A DNA stretch of 29,505 nt from contig UQXC01000023.1 in NCBI GenBank assembly GCA_900544995.1, positions 1 through 29,505 of the forward strand, read 5' to 3'. Positions within the stretch are counted from its first letter, which is position 1. Each line of letters starts with the position of its first letter. Under the pieces are notes generated by a model that was not told where the DNA came from, made no database searches, and worked only from the letters and a program-made list of their open reading frames with translations. This document shows, piece by piece, positions 25,218-29,505 of this stretch. Both the position numbers and the translations under genes were made by a program. This DNA comes from an uncultured Collinsella sp. Its GTDB lineage: Bacteria > Actinomycetota > Coriobacteriia > Coriobacteriales > Coriobacteriaceae.

Positions 25218-26249
25218 CTATGCGCGCGGTATCGCCGTGCTATGTCGAATAATGAGCTGGCCGGGAATACGAATGGCAACGGTTTTGCCCGCCGTACCCG
25301 CCTCGGGAACCGCATGCTCGAATACCTCGCGTCCGCGCTGATGCAGATCGAATCGCACGGTCGTGAGCTCGTTGTGTGCCACAAAATCATCGAGCGAATC
25401 GTCGACGCCGACCACGCTTACGTCCTCGGGCACGCGCAAGCCGCTATCGCGCAGCGCTGCAATGGCGCCATTTGCCATCTGGTCGTTTGCCGCGTAAATC
25501 GCCGTCATGGTGCGATCGTGCTCGGCCAGGTACCTGCCGGCCTCGTAACCGCTGTTAGCAGACCAGTCACCCTCGAGCGGCTCTACCGGCTCGATGTGTT
25601 TACGCTCGAGAGCATCTTGCCAACCGGCGCGACGAAATTGCTCGTCGACCGAGAACGACGGGCCGCCGATATAACGAATCTGCTCGTGTCCCAGCTCAAA
25701 CAGATGATCCATGAGCAACAGCGAGCAGCCGTAATGATCGGAGTCAACCGTAGTCACCCGCGGGTGCGCATACATGGTAACGATGACCGTGCCAATACCC
25801 GGCAACGGATCGAACGTCTCAAAATCGGGAGCCATACGGCTCATGCCGATAATGATGCCGTCCACGGGCAGCGCGGCCATACGACGTGTTGCCTCGGCAA
25901 GAGAGAATTCCTCGGTCTTGGACATCTCGACCAGTGTGATGGCGCAATTATGCTCGCGGGCAGCGCTGGCGATGCCGTCGATCATTGAGAGGTTGCCAAA
26001 CTTGGTGACATCGTTGACGCACAGGCCGACCGAATGGTAACGGCCGTCACGCAGCGAGCGACCGGCATAACTCGGACGAAAGCCGAGCTCCTGCATAGCA
26101 GCCTGCACGCGCTGGCGCGTCTGCTCGTTAACGTTAGGCAAGCCGTTGGCGACGCGCGAAACCGTCTGCTGCGAAACGCCAGCAGCGCGGGCGACGTCGG
26201 CCATGGAGACCGGACGCGAACTGGTATCGTTGGACGGGCGCCTTGCCAC
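25218..26249 (-). CDS. LacI-family regulator, probable repressor of galK-galT
   Basis: A 343-residue LacI/GalR regulator. The HTH is VSMADVARAAGVSQQTVSRVANG (about residues 14-36) with hinge region near 55-65, followed by a periplasmic-binding-protein-like effector domain (GIIIGMSR, NDQMANGAIAAL, VVGVDDS). The start is GTG with GAAGGTGA upstream. It is divergent from galK-galT, and three copies of an operator-like sequence lie between them, so it most likely represses both itself and the galactose genes until galactose or a related sugar binds. A possible own promoter on the minus strand has GTGAAC and TATAGA 18 bp apart near 26387-26416. Confidence 0.92.
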   Translation of the reverse strand: MARRPSNDTSSRPVSMADVARAAGVSQQTVSRVANGLPNVNEQTRQRVQAAMQELGFRPSYAGRSLRDGRYHSVGLCVNDVTKFGNLSMIDGIASAAREHNCAITLVEMSKTEEFSLAEATRRMAALPVDGIIIGMSRMAPDFETFDPLPGIGTVIVTMYAHPRVTTVDSDHYGCSLLLMDHLFELGHEQIRYIGGPSFSVDEQFRRAGWQDALERKHIEPVEPLEGDWSANSGYEAGRYLAEHDRTMTAIYAANDQMANGAIAALRDSGLRVPEDVSVVGVDDSLDDFVAHNELTTVRFDLHQRGREVFEHAVPEAGTAGKTVAIRIPGQLIIRHSTAIPRA

Positions 26250-26342
26250 AGGATCACCTTCACCCTTGCGAGATCTGAATAACGTGCACGCCGGCCCCGT
26301 GCAGAATTTAGCCCGCGCGGAGGGCAGCTATCGTTGGACGCA

Positions 26343-26356
26343 TGTTAACGTACTCT
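26343..26356. promoter_or_regulatory. Candidate LacI operator 1 (TGTTAACGTACTCT)
   Basis: One of three near-identical 14-bp sites in the LacI-galK gap, the one nearest LacI. The form TG-N3-ACGT-N3-CA is an imperfect palindrome with the central CG usual for LacI-family operators; this copy ends CT instead of CA. Confidence 0.65.
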
Positions 26357-26465
26357 ACTTTTTCTAGCTGCAGCTCTTCTGCTCTATAAGTCCATACGGT
26401 GCTACCGTTCACGGCTGGAAACATACCGATTACCAGATTCTCAAAAAGTAATAAGCGTTGTGTTA

Positions 26466-26479
26466 TGAGTACGTTAACA
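26466..26479. promoter_or_regulatory. Candidate LacI operator 2 (TGAGTACGTTAACA)
   Basis: The exact reverse complement of operator 3, with its centre 64 bp from it and 123 bp from operator 1. It lies in the middle of the LacI-galK gap. Confidence 0.65.
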
Positions 26480-26529
26480 TAGCCCGTAACGTGCGGCATC
26501 GTGGATGCTGAATTCATGTCGCTTCAAAT

Positions 26530-26543
26530 TGTTAACGTACTCA
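26530..26543. promoter_or_regulatory. Candidate LacI operator 3 (TGTTAACGTACTCA)
   Basis: The site nearest galK, ending 44 bp before its start codon and so well placed to block its promoter. No consensus promoter could be placed with confidence in this gap. Confidence 0.65.
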
Positions 26544-26587
26544 TATCGACACAAAACTCCCCTGTACGTGCCAAAGAAAGGACCCTC

Positions 26588-27793
26588 ATGACCGCCCCCG
26601 ACGAAAAGATACTCGCCACGCTCACCAAGCTATTTGAGGAGGAGTTTGGCCCCATCGGCGACCGCCAGGTGCTCTATGTGCACGCGCCCGGCCGTTCCGA
26701 AATCAGCGGCAACCACACCGACCACGAGGGCGGCCACGTTATCGCCGGATCGCTCGATGTCGCCGTCGACGGCATCGCCGTGGCAACCGACTCCAACAAG
26801 GTCCGCGTCGTCGACGAGGGCTACCCCACGTTTGAGATTACGCTCGACACGCTGGATGTTCAGGAGTCCGAGAAGGGCACGTCCGCAAGCCTCGTGCGCG
26901 GTATGGCCCACGAGATTGCAGCCCTTGGCGTTGAGCTCTACGGCTTCGACTTTGCCTTTACCTGTTCCGTCCCCTCAGGCGGCGGTCTTTCGAGCTCCGC
27001 TGCTGTCGAGGCGGCTTACGGCCGCGCCATGGAGACGCTCTGGGGCGCGCCCACGATTGAGCCCGTCGCACTCGCCCAGATGAGCCAGCGCACCGAGAAC
27101 AACTACTATGGCAAGCCCTGCGGTCTTATGGACCAGGCCGCTGTGTGCCTGGGCGGCCTCGCCTACATGGACTTTGAGGACCAGGCCCAACCTAAGACCC
27201 AGAAGCTCGAGTTCAACTTTGAGGATCACGGCTACGCGCTCGTGCTCGTTAAGGTCGGCGCCGACCACGTGGCCGCCACCGATGACTACGCCGCCGTTCC
27301 ACGCGAAATGCAAGACGTCGCCGCCGAGTTTGGCAAGGCACGCCTGTGCGAGGTAAACGTTGCCGATTTTGACGCCAAGCTCCCCGAGCTGCGCGCCAAG
27401 CTGGGCGACCGTGCCTGCCTGCGTGCCGTTCACTACTGGTACGAGAACGGCCTGGTCGATAAGCGCTGGGCGGCCCTGAACGCCGGCGACATTGACCAGT
27501 TCCTGGTCCTGACGCGCGAGTCCGGCGCCAGCTCTGCCATGTACCTGCAGAATGTTGTTGCTAAGCTGGGCTCCGAGCAGCCTTCCATGTATGCCCTGGC
27601 ACTGGCCGAGCATGTGCTCGACGGCCGCGGCGCCGTCCGCATCCACGGCGGCGGCTTTGGTGGCACCATCCAGGCCTTTGTGCCGCTCGATCTGGTCGAA
27701 ACCTTTATCACCAAGATGAACGGCTGGCTGGGCGAGGGCTCTGCCCGCCACTACGCGATTTCTGACAAGGGGGCTTACGCGGCATGGCTGTAA
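26588..27793 (+). CDS. galK: Galactokinase (GHMP kinase)
   Basis: A 401-residue GHMP-family galactokinase, which phosphorylates galactose to galactose 1-phosphate in the Leloir pathway. The N-terminal sugar signature is APGRSEISGNHTDHEGG (33-49), a variant of GRxNLIGEHTDY. The ATP loop is PSGGGLSSSAA (129-139), the likely catalytic Asp is D182 in GLMDQ, and GGGFGGT is the C-terminal motif. The start at 26588 has AAAGGA six bases upstream; the frame back to 26501 runs through operator 3 and adds no family sequence. It overlaps galT by 10 bases, so they form one translationally coupled unit. No galE or galM is in the window. Confidence 0.93.
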   Translation: MTAPDEKILATLTKLFEEEFGPIGDRQVLYVHAPGRSEISGNHTDHEGGHVIAGSLDVAVDGIAVATDSNKVRVVDEGYPTFEITLDTLDVQESEKGTSASLVRGMAHEIAALGVELYGFDFAFTCSVPSGGGLSSSAAVEAAYGRAMETLWGAPTIEPVALAQMSQRTENNYYGKPCGLMDQAAVCLGGLAYMDFEDQAQPKTQKLEFNFEDHGYALVLVKVGADHVAATDDYAAVPREMQDVAAEFGKARLCEVNVADFDAKLPELRAKLGDRACLRAVHYWYENGLVDKRWAALNAGDIDQFLVLTRESGASSAMYLQNVVAKLGSEQPSMYALALAEHVLDGRGAVRIHGGGFGGTIQAFVPLDLVETFITKMNGWLGEGSARHYAISDKGAYAAWL

Positions 27794-29412
27794 TGACTGA
27801 CGTGCGCGAGGCCGCGCAGAACCTGATCGAGTACGCTATCCACCGATCGATGATCGGACAGGACGATCGCATCTGGGCATACAACACCATTCTGGAGTGC
27901 ATCGGCGCCACGGGACCGGCACTCGACATGACCTGGGCGCTCCAGGTTGAGAAACTCTCGCTCTTGCACCCCGATACGCTCCCCGACTTTGACCTGGAGG
28001 GCACGCTTGCCGCGCTTTCCGAGGCTGCCGTTGCCAACGGCGCCGCCGAGGACACGGCATCGGGCCGCGATCGCATTGCTATGCGCATCATGGGCGCGCT
28101 CATGCCGAGGCCTTCGGTTGTAAACGAAGAGTTCAACGGACGTATGGGCGTCAACGAGCCCCGCGCTGCGACCGACTGGTTCTACGGCCTGTGCTGCGAC
28201 GCCGGCTACGTGCGCCGCGCCGCCATCGCGCGCAATATCAAATGGAGCACCCCCACCAACTGGGGCGATCTTGAGATCACCATCAACCTGTCCAAGCCCG
28301 AGAAGGACCCGCGCGATATTGCCGCGGCAGGTGCAGCCAAGAACATGGGCGAAAAGTATCCCGCCTGCCAGCTGTGCATCGAAAACGAAGGCTACCCTGG
28401 ACGCTCCGCCGCAACCGACGGCGGCGCTCATCCCGCTCGCCAGAACCTGCGCATTATCCCCATTCAGCTCGACGGCGAGCGCTGGGGCTTCCAGTACAGC
28501 CCGTATGCGTACTTTAACGAGCACTGCATTGCCATGAGCTCCGAGCATCGCCCGATGCACGTCGACCGCAAGGGCCTGACCTGCCTGCTTGACTTTGTCG
28601 ACCTGTTCCCGCACTACTTTATCGGCTCCAACGCCGACCTGCCCATCGTGGGCGGCTCGATTCTGTCGCACGACCACTTCCAGGGTGGCGCCCACGAGTT
28701 CCCCATGATGCACGCCGCCGAGGTCTCGCAGTTTTGCGTGCCCGGTTTTGACCAGGTCAACGGCACCGTGTTGCAGTGGCCGCTTTCGGTGCTGCGACTG
28801 CGCTCGCACGACCGCGGCGCGTTGCTCGATGCCGCCGAGAAGATTATCCTGGCATGGCGCGAGTGGACCGACGAGTCCGTGGGTGTCATCGCGCACACGG
28901 CCGACGGCGTGGCCCACAACACCGTGACGCCCGTCATTCGCCGCGTCGACTCCCGCGGCAATGCCGGCGGCGAAATCTACGAGGCCTACCTGGCGCTTCG
29001 CTGCAACATCACGACCGACGAGCATCCGCTGGGCGTGTTCCACCCGCATGCCGAGTATCACCACATCAAGAAGGAGAACATCGGTCTGATTGAGGTCATG
29101 GGCCTGGCCATTCTTCCACCGCGTTTGGTTCCCGAGCTCGGCGCCGTTCGCGAGCACCTACTGGCCGCCAAGGTCGACGCCAGTTACGATCTTGCCGCCG
29201 CGCTCGAGGGCGACGACCTTTGCCGTAGCCACGCCGCATGGGCAGAGGATGTCTTTGCCCGCCGCGCCGATGAACTTACGGCCGACAACGCCATCGAGAT
29301 CCTGCACGAGGAGGTAGGCGTGGTGTTTGGCCACGTGCTCGACAACGCCGGCGTCTTTAAATGGGACGAGGCAGGACGCGCCGCCCAGCAGCGCTTTATC
29401 GACTCGCTGTAG
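27784..29412 (+). CDS. galT: UDP-glucose-hexose-1-phosphate uridylyltransferase (GalT, class II)
   Basis: A 542-residue GalT of the longer, Bacillus/Lactobacillus-type family. It swaps galactose 1-phosphate for the glucose 1-phosphate of UDP-glucose. The active-site region is SNADLPIVGGSILSHDHFQGG with HDH at 296-298. ARNIKWSTPTNWGDLEITINL and EYHHIKKENIGLIEVMG are also family-like. The start at 27784 is chosen for AAGGGGG about nine bases upstream; an in-frame ATG at 27793, fused to the galK stop as TAATG, is a possible alternative. It is the last gene of the galKT unit in view. Confidence 0.93.
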   Translation: MAVMTDVREAAQNLIEYAIHRSMIGQDDRIWAYNTILECIGATGPALDMTWALQVEKLSLLHPDTLPDFDLEGTLAALSEAAVANGAAEDTASGRDRIAMRIMGALMPRPSVVNEEFNGRMGVNEPRAATDWFYGLCCDAGYVRRAAIARNIKWSTPTNWGDLEITINLSKPEKDPRDIAAAGAAKNMGEKYPACQLCIENEGYPGRSAATDGGAHPARQNLRIIPIQLDGERWGFQYSPYAYFNEHCIAMSSEHRPMHVDRKGLTCLLDFVDLFPHYFIGSNADLPIVGGSILSHDHFQGGAHEFPMMHAAEVSQFCVPGFDQVNGTVLQWPLSVLRLRSHDRGALLDAAEKIILAWREWTDESVGVIAHTADGVAHNTVTPVIRRVDSRGNAGGEIYEAYLALRCNITTDEHPLGVFHPHAEYHHIKKENIGLIEVMGLAILPPRLVPELGAVREHLLAAKVDASYDLAAALEGDDLCRSHAAWAEDVFARRADELTADNAIEILHEEVGVVFGHVLDNAGVFKWDEAGRAAQQRFIDSL

Positions 29413-29479
29413 CATACGGCCTCGGACGCCCGCACTCGACAAATAGCGCCCACGACATAACCGCCCACACGACAACGGC

Positions 29480-29505
29480 GCTCGCCGGCAACATCGCCGG
29501 CGAGC
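29480..29505 (+). terminator. Hairpin at the window edge, possible galKT terminator
   Basis: A perfect 10-bp stem GCTCGCCGGC/GCCGGCGAGC (29480-29489 with 29496-29505) has a six-base loop and begins 67 bases after the galT stop. Any T-run would lie beyond the window, so termination cannot be confirmed. Confidence 0.5.

Noticed and set aside
27775..29157. 460-codon minus-strand frame opposite galT
   Set aside because: Antisense shadow of galT; no ribosome site or family features.

Overview
The window looks like a chromosomal segment of a GC-rich anaerobe of the Coriobacteriia, most likely a Collinsella-type gut bacterium. This is inferred from protein flavour and gene content (pyruvate formate-lyase, Leloir galactose genes, a flavodiiron protein, BceAB-like and LmrCD-like ABC systems, a membrane-bound LuxR regulator) and from the many palindromic intergenic repeats. 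No rRNA, tRNA, CRISPR array, transposase or phage gene was seen.

Layout. 1-2666 (minus): a pyruvate formate-lyase whose catalytic core and glycyl-radical domain are encoded by two separate genes, followed by two nested palindromes. 3133-5004 (minus): a short-chain dehydrogenase and a KDG-type permease, probably a sugar-acid unit. 5295-9966 (plus): a MarR regulator overlapping two half-transporters of a heterodimeric ABC exporter, ending in a strong terminator. 9967-10624: intergenic DNA with a possible 227-bp MITE and a long palindrome. 10625-11656 (minus): class I DAHP synthase with a good promoter. 11657-12426: a second repeat-rich gap. 12427-16555 (minus): an AT-richer module of a double-HTH membrane LuxR protein, a permease-ATPase fusion and a small secreted Cys-containing protein, bracketed by two direct copies of a ~290-bp repeat. 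17017-20029 (minus): a BceAB-like transporter. 20178-21164 (plus): a Nudix-Vsr fusion. 21868-22725 (minus): class II aldolase, divergent from a DeoR regulator (23060-23863, plus). 23928-25088 (minus): flavodiiron protein. 25218-26249 (minus): LacI regulator, divergent from galK-galT (26588-29412, plus), with three copies of one operator-like sequence between them.

How the parts work together. The core genes fit mixed-acid fermentation of sugars: galactose enters through GalK/GalT under a LacI repressor, triose phosphates through the aldolase, and pyruvate is split to formate and acetyl-CoA by the two-part PFL. The flavodiiron protein would protect such oxygen-labile enzymes. The most unusual items are the split PFL, the Nudix-Vsr fusion, the LuxR protein with two membrane blocks and two HTH domains in its repeat-flanked module, and a set of structured repeats whose stems change while pairing is kept.
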